Positions 1 through 10,063 of a stretch of DNA of 18,881 nt are shown piece after piece. The notes beneath the pieces are model-generated. The model was not told the origin of the DNA, searched no databases, and worked only from the letters and a program-made list of their open reading frames with translations. The DNA comes from Zarea fungicola. Taxonomy: Eukaryota > Ascomycota > Sordariomycetes > Hypocreales > Cordycipitaceae. The DNA lies in NCBI GenBank assembly GCA_900169235.1, contig FWCC01000374.1:1-18881 (forward strand). Reading direction: 5' to 3'. Position 1 is the stretch's first letter; each line of letters starts with the position of its first letter. Both the position numbers and the translations under genes were made by a program.

Positions 1-3000
1 TTAATAGCAGCTATCCGGACATCCGGATTTTTATCCCGAAGCAGAACCGTCACAGATTCAAGAGCTGTCTCTGGAGTAGGCTGCCTACCAAGGATATTAA
101 TGGCGACTCTCCGGACGTCAGGGTCCTCATGGTGCATTGATGACACTACGAACTCAAGCCCACCTAAAGATAGACAAGGTCTATCGATTAGAGATAGAAG
201 AAACTTCAGCGAATCTTTGCTATCAATCACCGAGATCAAAGCCGCAATCGTTTTGCTGGACAGGTGACATTGCTCCAGCAGCAGCTGAACGCCTGCTTTC
301 CGGACCAGCCCACTTGAATTCTGGACAACAGCTGGCAGTAAGTTATCCATCATCGCTAGCTGCGTGTTGTCCACATCTGATTCATGATAGTACTTGCATA
401 CTCCCCAAGTTAGCACCTGGACGGCGGCCACTCGAATGAGTTCATTATCATCATAAAGAAGACGTTTAAAACTCTTGAGCAGCTCGTCCGGCGCTACTAT
501 GTCCGGACCGAGTACTTCGACGGCGGAGGCTTGACTGTGCGCATAATCATCACCATTCATTGAAATGGGTAAATGTGCAAATTGACGTATGAGGTCAATT
601 GCGGCGGCCTTAATTCTTTCATCTCTACGATTAAGTAGGGCTAGCAGTGCTGAAACTGGGGCAGTTTTCAAGATTGAACGAGCGTACCACGAAGCAGGGT
701 AGTTATTTCCCCGAAGAAGTGGCCACACGGCCAGGAAGACGTCGTCAAACTGCAGGTCTTGCCACTTCAAGATTTCCGCAGCCGATCCTCGAACACGTTC
801 ATCTGGATCTTTCAGCAGTGCCACCAAAAAGGCGCGCGGCTCATCAGGCAGTCGTGAAAGTTGTCGTACAGTGAATAAATTGAGTGCTCTAGCGCCGCAT
901 ATGCGAACATCAGGATTGCCATGACTCAGCCAGCCCAAGATAGTCTCATATACATTTTCGGGAAGAGCTTTGTGGTAATGTAGGACTCTAAAAGCCGCGA
1001 AATGAAGCTCTCCAGTTCCATGGTAAAGGTACGAAGTTATTTCTTTCAACAAGTGTGTCGACGGTCTAGAATGCGCCACGAAAAATGGCAAAACGTCGGT
1101 GAGGACATCCAACCCCAGGTAGTTCAGACGTGAGCCCAGGGCCGTCAGCTGAGTATCACTCCAGCCCCGGTGATCACGAATAACGCGAGCCGCTGTCCAT
1201 CGAGCGGGCAGTTTCTTGTTCTCAAGTAGTCTCGTCAGGGCCGCTATAATCTCATCAGGTAGGTGTTCCTGCCATTGCAGTATTATTTCGGCTTGAATTT
1301 GAAGCTTTTTGGGCCCATCTAGAAGAGACACCATCTGCCCCAAAAGTTTCGATGTCAACATGGTTCGATCTTGTACTCCGTACAATAGTCTCCTGCTGGA
1401 TTCCACAGTCGCTTCTTCTAATGCCCTTACTATGACGCCTTCGGTACACTCCATTTCCTCAGCTAGCATGGACCGATTTGTCCATGAGCATTCATATAAC
1501 AGCCATTGAGAGAGCTCTTCGTTCAAGTCATTCCAATTTGGTAAGTAAGTTGAACTTGAAACTTCACTTAAACAATGCATAACTAGTCGCTGATGGGCAG
1601 GGCCGAGTAGATCAAGGGGTTCTTCGTTGATCGCCTCGACAAATCTCGGAACCAAGTCAGTACCCCCAAGCACTCCAGTAACAAAACGCCAAAAGATGTC
1701 AAAGCGAGGAGCGTACTTGTGCTTTTGAAGAAGCTCCATAGGGCTCAAGAGTTTTGGTTGAGAGCCGTCACCCGTGGGCGGAACGTTGCACGGCTCTGAA
1801 CTCCTCCACTGCCGCGTAAAATACCGTGCTGCAAAGTATTCTTGGAATGTCAGATGTATGAAATGATAACTCTGGTTATCAGGCTCCAAAGTATTGTCGG
1901 AAACTCGTAGGAACGATAGCGGTAGAAGGTCAGCGACGGGAAATACGCCTGCCTCTGGCTTTGATACATTATCAAGATCCTTGGTTGAAAATTCTATCAC
2001 ATCACGATAGAGTCCCACGAATGCCAGATGCTCGAGAAATTCTATCTCTTTCAAGCATGTGCTTTCGACCGCATTCTTGTGAGCCGATTCTAACCAAGGC
2101 TTGGTGAAATTCTTTCCATTGTGTTGTTTCCCCAGGCGCACGATATCTTTCTTCCACAATTTCAGTTCGATGTCTTGATATATCTCAGTCATGGTTGATG
2201 GCCTTGAAGTAGATCGCTGGTCAACCCAAGTGTAGCACAGCGCGTCTAACAGAATTGGGATACGAACGAGGCCCTGAATAAGTTGATGCTCTTCAACAAA
2301 GGTCTGAATATCTTGCACGTCTTTTCGGTTGGAAAATGACTGATTCAAGTATTCACCCACTTGTTCGGGGTAGAATCCGATGGTTTCCAGCTCGAGGTCA
2401 ATGGCGTTTATATCATCTGGGAGTGCTCCAGTTGGGCGCGATGTGATAACGACGTTCGGTTCGTTCAGGAGCGTTAACATAACTCGCCGTTTATCGTCGG
2501 TGCGATTAAACGACCCAGCGATTTCATCAAAACCATCGAGGATAAAGAGAGTTTTGTTGTTTTTGGTCTCCATCACTGCTTTGTGCAGTTCCTTGCTAAG
2601 AGAGCGGCCCTTGTCGTTTTCTTCGTCTTTGAAGTACAGATTATAGAACAAAGTCTCCAAATTCCAACCGTCATTGGACTGGTATTTCAGTTTCCTGAGG
2701 GGCATCCAAAGAATACGGTCGAACAGGGGCTCCCATGACAGATGCAATTTCGACTGGCGCTGGTGTGTAAATTCATATATAATCTTTTTGCACAGGCAAG
2801 TCTTACCAACACCCGCACGTCCGCGGATCAGAATTCTTCTTGGCGCTTTGGAAAGCCCTTGCCGCTGATCAAATAATGTCGCTAGATTGACTTGGATATC
2901 TTTGTCTGGTGTCTCAACTCTCTGTCGAGCAAAGAGGGATATCGCGGATGATCTCTTATCGATATGATCTGCCTGACGACCGCGCTCAATAATGGCCAAG

Positions 3001-4271
3001 TTGATGTAGCACTGGTCCATATCCAGAAGCTTTCCAGAGAGTCTTTCGATTTTGAGCTTTTCCGGATTATAACACTTCGTCCGTAGTACTTGATCAACCT
3101 TTTCAAGCAAGGACGGCTCTCTCAGATCTTGGATAGCATTCCAAAGGGTTTTGTACAGTGCGTCTCCCTTTCCACCGCACTTATTGAGGCCAGTGTGATC
3201 AGTGTCGATAGCGTAAGACTTATCAGCATGCACATCCGCAGACCAGTCTTCAACAATCTATAAGAGGTTAGGCTGCAGCTCCTGCAAACGGCTGTGTGTG
3301 TATACTTACCAGGCCTACATTTATCCAGCCGTGATACGTCGGTTTTGTCTCATGGAATGATCGGACTTCAATCCTTCGCTGGTGAGGTTTACTTGGCTTT
3401 ATATTGGATTGGAATGTTTTTTCGAGATTTCTGAGCTCTTTGTTGTGGGCTCCTAATGACCAGAGTAATGTCGAGTCCGATCCAAGGCCAGTGGTAATTG
3501 ATGTTAACAGAGCACCAAGAATTGACTGTCTTGAGCCCTGATGCGGTGTCCCTAGAAAAATAAACCCCGCTACGTTTTTCGTGATTTCTTGGGCATCAGC
3601 ATCGCGCAGAGCCTGGCACAAAGTTAGCATAGAGTTGGGTGCAGGCGCATAGGCGGGCGCGGTACCTGCTTGATGATAATGCCACCTAAGCTGTGGCCAA
3701 TAAAGATGATGGGGCGTTGCTATCAATAGCGTCAGTCACGCCAAATGGATTGGTGCTTGTGGCAAATACTTGTATAGGTCGCGTCCGTTTTATTTGTTCC
3801 AACAAGCAGTCGCCAATTTCCTTGGTCGTCTTGACAGGCGCGTCGACTAACCAGTTGGAATTGCACGCAAAGTTTAGGATTCTAGCTTCTCGAAAGTCTT
3901 CCGCAAGTAGGTTTTTGAGTAAATGAATTTTTCTGCTCTCTTTTTCTGGCGGAGGGGCTGCTGATTCATGCTCATCAAGAGATTCGTCCTTGGTCCAGGT
4001 GAAGGTCGGGTCGGCGCCGAGACCGGGGACGGCAATGATGCTGCACTGGAGTTAGCTGCATATGAGTAGTTCGGGCAATAGTTTCAACCAACTCAAATAG
4101 CGCATCATCTCCGCCAGATATGTGCTCCAGTTCTCCTCGGCGTGGTCTTTTGCTGGAGCGCATCAACTTGTTCGCGAAGCGACGAAGCGAGCCTGCGACT
4201 AGAACCAGGATGATGGTGGCCAAGGCAGCGGTCCCCAATAAGCCGATGGCTCCCTTCCAGAAGTTGGGCAT
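1..4271 (-). CDS. NLR-like protein: membrane helix, SesB-like hydrolase, NACHT, HEAT repeats (3' partial)
   Basis: Fungal NLR-like receptor candidate; such proteins act in non-self recognition and programmed cell death. Hand-spliced exons: 4271-4089, 4045-3770, 3719-3666, 3612-3310, 3257-<1, with introns of 43, 50, 53 and 52 bp; all joins keep frame, giving more than 1,357 residues. Order seen: hydrophobic helix (about 8-29) followed by basic residues; alpha/beta-hydrolase with PGLGADPTFTW, nucleophile elbow GHSLGG (Ser163), GFIFLGTPHQGS and a probable catalytic His in DTDHTGLNKC (His293); linker RLSGKLLDMDQCYINLA; NACHT with P-loop GRAGVGKT (Lys424), Walker B LFILDGFDEI (Asp513), sensor-like VITSRP and FIHLTFQEYFAARYF; then helical repeats from about residue 940, clearest from about 1050, with DPDVRRVA/NPDVRIAA-like signatures about 32 residues apart. 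The frame is still open at base 1. All catalytic and nucleotide-binding signatures look intact. The first intron boundary is the least certain. Ligand and trigger are unknown. Confidence 0.9.
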
Positions 4272-5104
4272 TGCTTTCTTTCTTCGAAGCGCGGAATGCT
4301 ATGATAATGATAAACAGCGCTGAGGATGCTGGCGCTGCTAAAGACGTCTCATTGCAGCGCCAGGTAGAGCGTGAGGAGCATAACAGCTGTATTATTAGAA
4401 GACACGGAATTTATTATTATTCCGGCCCGAACAAGTATTTTAGGCGTCATGAGAAGTGAAGCTGAACTCCTGCATATGCATTGCATTGGATGGTGGAGAC
4501 TCTGAGGTCGAATGATGGACGCGAAGGTGCGCCACAGCGCTTTAAGCAGTAAAGACTTGGGGAAGTTGGATGGTGAGTGGCCGGCGACCACAGGAAGATC
4601 TCGCTGCATTCAAGAGGGAACTGCGGGGGAAACAGGCAACAGGTTCACTGGACAGACAGACAAAGAACAAGCCCTGTCAGTTTCTCGGTCAGCTTCACTT
4701 TCGTCCTGTAGTATTTGGAAGCGGGCGATTTGCTGAAGCTCAGCAAGGTTGCCAATCTAGCGCTACAAGAGTCTACTACAACAGCTAGTGAAAATGCATG
4801 GAGGCTGTTGCCGTTAACGCGGATAGAAGCTTGAAGTGGCTGCATAATAGAATAATCCTTAACATCAACGGCAATACCCCTAAGAATTGCTTTGTGATAT
4901 TACAAAAAATACTATCAGCCATGTGATCCAATATTAGCCACATGAGGAAGTTCGCAGCACCAGATACGGTTTTGACCCAAGGAGTACTATAGTCTCATTT
5001 TTGTTAAAATCGAAAATTAATATATCTAGTTTTGTACACCCAGTCGCTAAAATTAACAATGCCGTGAAATGGAAAACAACTAAAATAGACAACCGCGGGT
5101 GCCG
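4272..5104. other. Intergenic: promoter side of the NLR-like gene, 3' side of the rhodopsin-type gene
   Basis: I see no supported gene in these 833 bases. Open frames here are short, overlap each other on both strands and resemble no family I know. The stretch must contain the NLR-like gene promoter and the 3' end of the 5105-6342 gene. It becomes AT-rich towards 4860-5090. I could not identify a convincing TATA box or polyadenylation signal. Confidence 0.6.
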
Positions 5105-6342
5105 TCAGGACTTTTGCCCATTGTCCGCCGTCCTCGGCGACACCGAATCGCTAGCCTTGGACCCCAGGCGAGTTGGACATGACGACCCGAGCGTTCGCTC
5201 TTCATCGTCACCAACGTATCCAAAGCTCCCCTGCCAAAATTCAACATCCTCACGCGTCTTCCTGCGACCCTGATGACTCGAGCTGCCGCTGCGGTCTATT
5301 TGCTTCATCGCCGACGCCGAATGCGTCGCATGACTAGTACTCCCTCGTCCCTCTGTCCCTCCACCACCACTTTCCCGTGAACCCTTGGACTGCACCACGA
5401 CACTTTGTACTTTATGATGCACCCTTCGAAACAAGTGCCTCGTCGTCGGCAAAATACTCGCAATCATGTAAGTCGACGGCTCGACCAGCGTATACACTAT
5501 AGTTCCGCCCGAGGCATACCACGTCGGATCCTCCAAGAGCGGCACAGTGAAAAAGACGGACAGCCGCAAGGCGCACGTAATAATGCCCATGGACGCCGCG
5601 AGAAACGTCATCATGAGGCCGATTTTCTCCATTGTGGGCATTTGCAATTTAATCAGAATCGGCCACGGAATAATCAGCATGACCAAATCGGTGGCGAGAC
5701 TCGGTATGCTAAAGGTCTTGTAAAAGAGCATGACGTCGCCGCAGGACCCGTCGTGGACGTCGACGACAGCCGTCCAGAAATAGCGAAAGGGGCGGCATAT
5801 GCTCGCGGCGATAGTGAGGGCGACGATGCCTTGCAGGCAGATGATGACCGCGATGGCGACAATGACGCGGCGGTAGGCGGTGACGTGGAAGACGCAGTGG
5901 TAGAGGGAGAGGGCGGCGAGCTTGGCAGACACGACGGCGGGGATGTAGGTGAATTCCATGACCTTGCAGAGTTTGAGCCAGGTTTGTACGGTGGCGACAG
6001 GGACGGCGTCGGAGTGGTAGCCTACGCCGCCGATTTTCACCATTACTGCAGGGGTTTACATTAGTGATTTACTCTCTACTTCGTCGAGGAAATCATCCTT
6101 CAGCGACAAGTCTTGAACTTACATATTGCAGTTGCGGCAATGCCCAAGCAGAATACATAACACAGCGTATTGCATATCAACATGGGCGTGCCGACCGCCT
6201 TGGGGTTCAAATAGCGACTGACGTAGAATATGGCCAGGAAAAAGGTATTTATGACGAGGAAAGCGATACTGACGCGCTGGTCCAGACCCGGGTGCTTCGT
6301 CTCGACAGAGTCTCCCGGCGAACCCAGGCTTAGACCGGCCAT
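5105..6342 (-). CDS. Fungal rhodopsin-type seven-helix membrane protein (PTH11-like, no CFEM)
   Basis: Integral membrane protein, probably plasma membrane; relatives are treated as GPCR-like receptors, but the ligand cannot be read here. Two exons, 6342-6123 and 6045-5105, flank a 77-bp intron (donor GTAAGT, branch-like CACTAAT, acceptor CTGCAG) and encode 386 residues. Seven hydrophobic segments lie at about 24-42, 53-74, 105-127, 133-156, 186-207, 215-239 and 253-274. Family signatures are ICRPFRYFW after helix 4, DGSCGD (probable disulfide partner Cys175 with Cys157) and TDLVMLIIPWPILIKLQMP followed by EKIGL at helices 5-6. The start leads directly into the first helix, with no cysteine-rich CFEM domain or signal peptide before it. 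The tail from about residue 285 is Ser/Gly-rich and hydrophilic, so probably cytosolic. The gene is head-to-head with the P450. Confidence 0.88.
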
Positions 6343-6780
6343 GGTGGTGGTGTTTCACTTGTCAAAGCTGGTTGTTGTTTCAAACAAAAAGGAGCCGTGG
6401 TTGACATGCAATACACGATGCAGCATACTGTGGGCAGTCATGGATGGCGAACAAATCAAGATCGGCGAGGACTTGCGGTGTGGGGAGAGGATCGCTGACA
6501 TTCCCTGGTTGCACCATGTGGCTTAACTCTTGTTGAAATAATGTGCCACGCATCGCGCAGTATGATAAACTCGGTCCCGCGCACGGATCTTTGATTGTTG
6601 CAGCTTTTGAATTCGCCGACGACATTGACTTGACTCGATACGGAGGGATCCGAGCACAACCATGCGTCCAAGGCGGGGAACGAGGCGCATGGGCGAGAGC
6701 CTGTTTTGTGGCCCTCTGCGTTGCCGTATATACTTGCTAAAAACACCAAATGCCAAGTATAGCACGAGGCTAACCCAAGT

Positions 6781-6790
6781 AACACGTGTT
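6781..6790. promoter_or_regulatory. Perfect 10-bp palindrome AACACGTGTT (E-box core)
   Basis: AACACGTGTT equals its own reverse complement and contains CACGTG, the core bound by bHLH factors in fungi and other eukaryotes. It lies within the divergent promoter, about 440 bp from the start of the minus-strand membrane-protein gene and about 530 bp from the P450 start. That it is bound in this organism is inference. Confidence 0.4.
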
Positions 6791-7009
6791 GATAATTATA
6801 CAAATATTTAGAATATTTAAACTCAACTGCCAAGAGTCGACTATAGACAGTTTCTAGATATTAGTACGACGCGCTAATTAGAATCAGGCATGCCCAGCTT
6901 ACTGAAGGGACGGGCACGTTTTACACCCTGTTACAAACTGTGGGCTATTCCTAGATGGGTAATTGTTCTCTCTATCAATATGTACGTAGTTAGAGGATAA
7001 GGGCTATCT

Positions 7010-7034
7010 CCTCGGAGGTGACAAGGGACAAGGG
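7010..7034. promoter_or_regulatory. Inverted repeat CCTCGGAGG followed by tandem ACAAGGG
   Basis: CCTC-G-GAGG at 7010-7018 is a short inverted repeat carrying a CGGAG half-site of the kind used by Zn(II)2Cys6 regulators. Immediately after it, ACAAGGG occurs twice in tandem (7021-7034). Both lie about 300 bp upstream of the P450 start. A regulatory role is inferred from position and symmetry only. Confidence 0.3.
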
Positions 7035-7318
7035 ACAGATTAATAGTATATCCAAGTACACTAAAGCTTAGAAAAGCCTAGCGTACAGAAACGGTACTTT
7101 GTAATACGGGTCTACAACGTGTGCCTCTCCCACGCCCAGTTGGTGGTAATTGGCCCGCGAATGGTAAATAAGCCGGCTGTCCAATTTCCGCCGTAGCCGC
7201 CTCATAAATGCAAGACTTTCTTCATCAGCGCCAGGTGTCAGCTTCATCTTTCAGCAACGATACGTGGAACATCCAGTCTCAAAGTTGTGCTGCGTGCTGT
7301 CGCTTGTAATTGCTCGCC

Positions 7319-9222
7319 ATGGCGACTTCAATCCTTGACCGCATCATGGACTGGGGCGTGTTCGCGCCAAGCGGAGCCAACACTGTGGTCTGGTCCTTGG
7401 TCGCCATCATCAGCCTCACGTACATCACCACCTCTATCCAGGGTGCCAAAGCCGCCCGCAAGACCAGCGACGGCAGCGAGATTCCGACACTCCCCTATGC
7501 CGTCCCATTGTTGGGCCATCTCCCGGATTTCATGTGGAGCACAGAAAAATTCCTCGCAAAAGCAACGTGAGAAAGCCCTCGTTTCAATTCTACTTTTCTT
7601 CCGATGACTCTTGCATGCTGACAAGACCGAATCTGCAGATTACGCTATGGCCGCGACATCCCAGTCCGGCTCCGGCTCGCCAATCGCCGCATGAGCCTCT
7701 TAAAGGGCGCTGCCAACGTTCGGGCCCTGTTCAAGAGCTCGCGTGATGTGAACAATGAACAGTGGCTGGTCCAGGTGCTGGTCAACGCGTTTGGCGTGGA
7801 AGCCGCCGATGCGCCGTTTTACTATGCCGATAATACTGGTATCAGCAGCAAGCCTGATCCCTGGAGCAGGGACATCAGCCCAGAGCACCGCATCTTTTAC
7901 CTCGTCTACAGATCCGTGCATACCGGGCTGAGCGGAGCCAGACTCGAGGAAATGCAGAGGCAGCTTGTGCACAACCTGTCCTCCCAGATTACGCAAGCGC
8001 CCATCAGCGCCGATGCCTGGACGGAGATGCCAGACATTTACGGGTCATTTATCCGCAAAATCAGCTTCCGGGCGGCCGTCACATCGCTGTGCGGCCCACA
8101 CGTCTTCACTGTGGCGCCCATGTTTGAAGAGGACTTTTGGGCGTTTGACAGCCACCTGCCGAACCTCTTCAAGGAAATGCCGGCTTGGCTCGTGCCGGCG
8201 TCGTTCAAGGCCAGGGACAAGATGAAGAGTCACATTGCGAAATGGCAAGCCTATGCGCATGAGCATTACGACGTCAATGGGGGCGAGGCGGACCAGAGGG
8301 ACTGGGAAGAATTCTTTGGTTCCAGGGTGATGAGAACGCGGCACGATTTCTTCCAGAAGATGCCGCTCAGCAAGAGCACCCTAGCGGGGGACGATCTCGG
8401 ATTAATCTGGGCGTGCGTATTTTTTTTTTTTCTTGCGTACTCTTTTCGGCTCGGTAACTAACTGAATCTGACTATAGGGCTACCGCAAATGCCATTCCCG
8501 CCGTTGGGTGGATGATCTTGGAGGTCTTGCAGCGCCCGGCTCTCTTGGAACAGGTTCGAGAGGAAATCGCTCCCTTCATCTCATGGGATGGACCTGGCCA
8601 GGAGAAACTCTCCGTCGACATTGACAATCTCTGCAGCCAAACTCTGGTCCAGTCCATCTACGCCGAGGTGCTGCGTTTCCACAACGGCACGGTGATTAAT
8701 CGCGTCCCGCGCGTTCCAGCGCTCAACCTTGGAGGCTGGCATTTCCGCCAAGACGAGCCCATCATCGTGTCCACCTACGACACCGCCCGCGATCCCACAG
8801 TCTGGAACCAGGGGGCAGCCGGCGATCTGCATCCTGTGGACGAGTTCTGGCCGGAGCGCTTCATCGTCGATCCCGCCAATGCGTCGCTCCGTGGGCCCGT
8901 GATTGCGCAAGCTGATGAGCAGAGCCAGAATGTGGAGCGAAATGAAGCCGCCTCCGAGTCGGGCCGCCGGTTTACGCTCGATGGGACAGATGGCTCGTGG
9001 GTGCCGTATGGCGGGGGCGCTCGCATGTGTCCCGGGCGCCATTTCGCCAAAAAGGAGTTGATTGTCACAATGGCCATGTTCCTCACGGCCTTTGACATTG
9101 AGCTCGTAAATGCAGCACCTGGCGGCATTCAAAACGACTTGAGCTACTTTATGTTTGGCGTGATGCATCCCAAGGGAGCCGTGCCGGCCAGGATCCGCAG
9201 GAGAGCTGCTCAGAAGGCGTAG
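7319..9222 (+). CDS. Cytochrome P450 monooxygenase, CYP7/CYP8-like fungal type
   Basis: Heme-thiolate monooxygenase, probably anchored in the endoplasmic reticulum; substrate unknown. Exons 7319-7566, 7639-8412 and 8478-9222 are joined by introns of 72 and 65 bp; the second contains a T tract. The product is 588 residues. The start ATG sits in GCCATGG. An N-terminal membrane helix (about 22-40) precedes a proline-rich hinge IPTLPYAVPLLGHLP. The I-helix, created across intron 2, reads LIWAATANAIPAVGW; it lacks the usual oxygen-activating Thr and resembles the ANxxP form of CYP7/CYP8-like enzymes. ExxR is EVLR (Glu404, Arg407), the PERF motif is at 466-469, and the heme loop is YGGGARMCPGR with Cys525. 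The usual Phe that opens the heme motif is Tyr. The gene looks intact. It is head-to-head with the membrane-protein gene and followed by a hydrolase remnant. Confidence 0.93.
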
Positions 9223-9529
9223 GTGTGATGGCGACAGCGATGTAATGCACATGCAATCTATATCCTGAGATGAAACGACCAGATCCCTGTATAATTGACT
9301 ATACACAGAGCCATGCTGTATGTAGCCTTTAGTAGCCTAGAGACCCTGATTTACTGCCCCAGTGGCTTCTAGCCAATATCTGGCTCTATATAGATTATAC
9401 ATGTCTAATATTGCCGTCTCTACTGGTAGTCCATGGTTGTGTTATCTTTCTCTTTAGTTATTTTCTGGTCATCATCCTCTTGTAGTGCGACTCTCCTGCC
9501 ATTGCTATTGCATGTATCAACCGACTAGT
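9223..9529. other. P450 3' flank, no gene seen
   Basis: This AT-rich stretch after the P450 stop holds no supported coding region. The frame leading into the hydrolase remnant has an in-frame stop near 9455 and shows no hydrolase-like sequence before about 9530. I see no clear AATAAA close to the P450 stop. Confidence 0.5.
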
Positions 9530-9829
9530 TCGACGTGTGGTGGCCAAGTCTTCAGAATCGTATCCACGTTGGCTGAAACTTTACCTGGCATTGTGTCTTT
9601 ATTTCCTTCTTACGCATCTAACACCTTCGCTGCGTTAAAGCCTTTGTTCAGGAGTGCTAAAGTTTTCAACTCTACCATTGTGCCTGGTGCCGGACATGGA
9701 CTTGACTTTGGCTACTCGCACACGGAAGCGTATCAAAGTATCATAAGGTTTCTTAAGGAGGAGGGGCAAAAAATAAAAAGAATGAGAGGCTACTTCGGTA
9801 GTTTACATATTGTTGCGGAGGAATTCTAA
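9530..9829 (+). pseudogene. C-terminal remnant of an alpha/beta-hydrolase
   Basis: The reading frame ending at 9829 encodes a peptide resembling the last quarter of a fungal alpha/beta-hydrolase. FAALKPLFRSAKVF is followed by IVPGAGHGLDFGYSHTEAY and IRFLKEEG, the usual cap-to-catalytic-His region with His in PGAGHG. The upstream parts, including the oxyanion strand, the nucleophile elbow and the acid residue, are absent: the P450 ends only about 300 bp earlier and the gap contains stops. No convincing start codon or intron chain restores a longer gene. I therefore read it as a decayed or truncated gene fragment. It is not a copy of the hydrolase at 13295-14681, whose C terminus is different. 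A short expressed protein cannot be excluded. Confidence 0.5.
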
Positions 9830-10063
9830 GATTTTAAGCTTGACAAAAGAGTTCGCACATTTCAGGTAGCTGCCATTCTGGCAACGACTATCATGGCGTC
9901 AAAGAGTGTGAATAAGTAAGTAGAAGAAAATGTATTGCTGCACCATGAATCCCATCGGGCACGCTGATTGTGCGCTCAACCACAAATTGTACTGAAGAAA
10001 CCATATGCTCCATATTGAAATCAGAACCAGCAGTAATCAGAAACTTGGTTCTTCTCCGATTTA
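9830..10063. other. Short intergenic spacer between hydrolase remnant and secreted-protein gene
   Basis: These 234 bases lie after the hydrolase remnant and before the stop codon of the minus-strand gene at 10064-10729. I see no coding signature, repeat or RNA gene in them. Confidence 0.5.

Larger units (their letters stand above)
6343..7318. promoter_or_regulatory. Divergent promoter region between the rhodopsin-type and P450 genes
   Basis: This 976-bp stretch separates two divergently transcribed starts (6342 on minus, 7319 on plus), so it must carry both promoters. No gene is supported inside it. Visible elements are a perfect palindrome AACACGTGTT with an E-box core, an inverted repeat CCTCGGAGG, tandem ACAAGGG copies, GATA-type cores such as GGATAAGG, and CATAAATG near 7203 as a weak TATA candidate about 115 bp before the P450 start. 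Co-regulation is inference from geometry. Confidence 0.6.

Noticed and set aside
3258..4088. Four frame breaks in the NLR-like gene, suggesting a pseudogene.
   Set aside because: Each break is bridged by a short intron with GT and AG ends that restores a family-consistent frame, so the gene appears intact within the window.
5405..6064. A 219-codon plus-strand frame.
   Set aside because: It is antisense to the seven-helix gene, is highly charged and repetitive (Asp/Gly/Arg), and looks like a composition-driven shadow.
6456..6833. A 125-codon minus frame upstream of the seven-helix gene.
   Set aside because: It lies in the divergent promoter, overlaps other short frames, and shows no domain, signal peptide or splice link to the gene.
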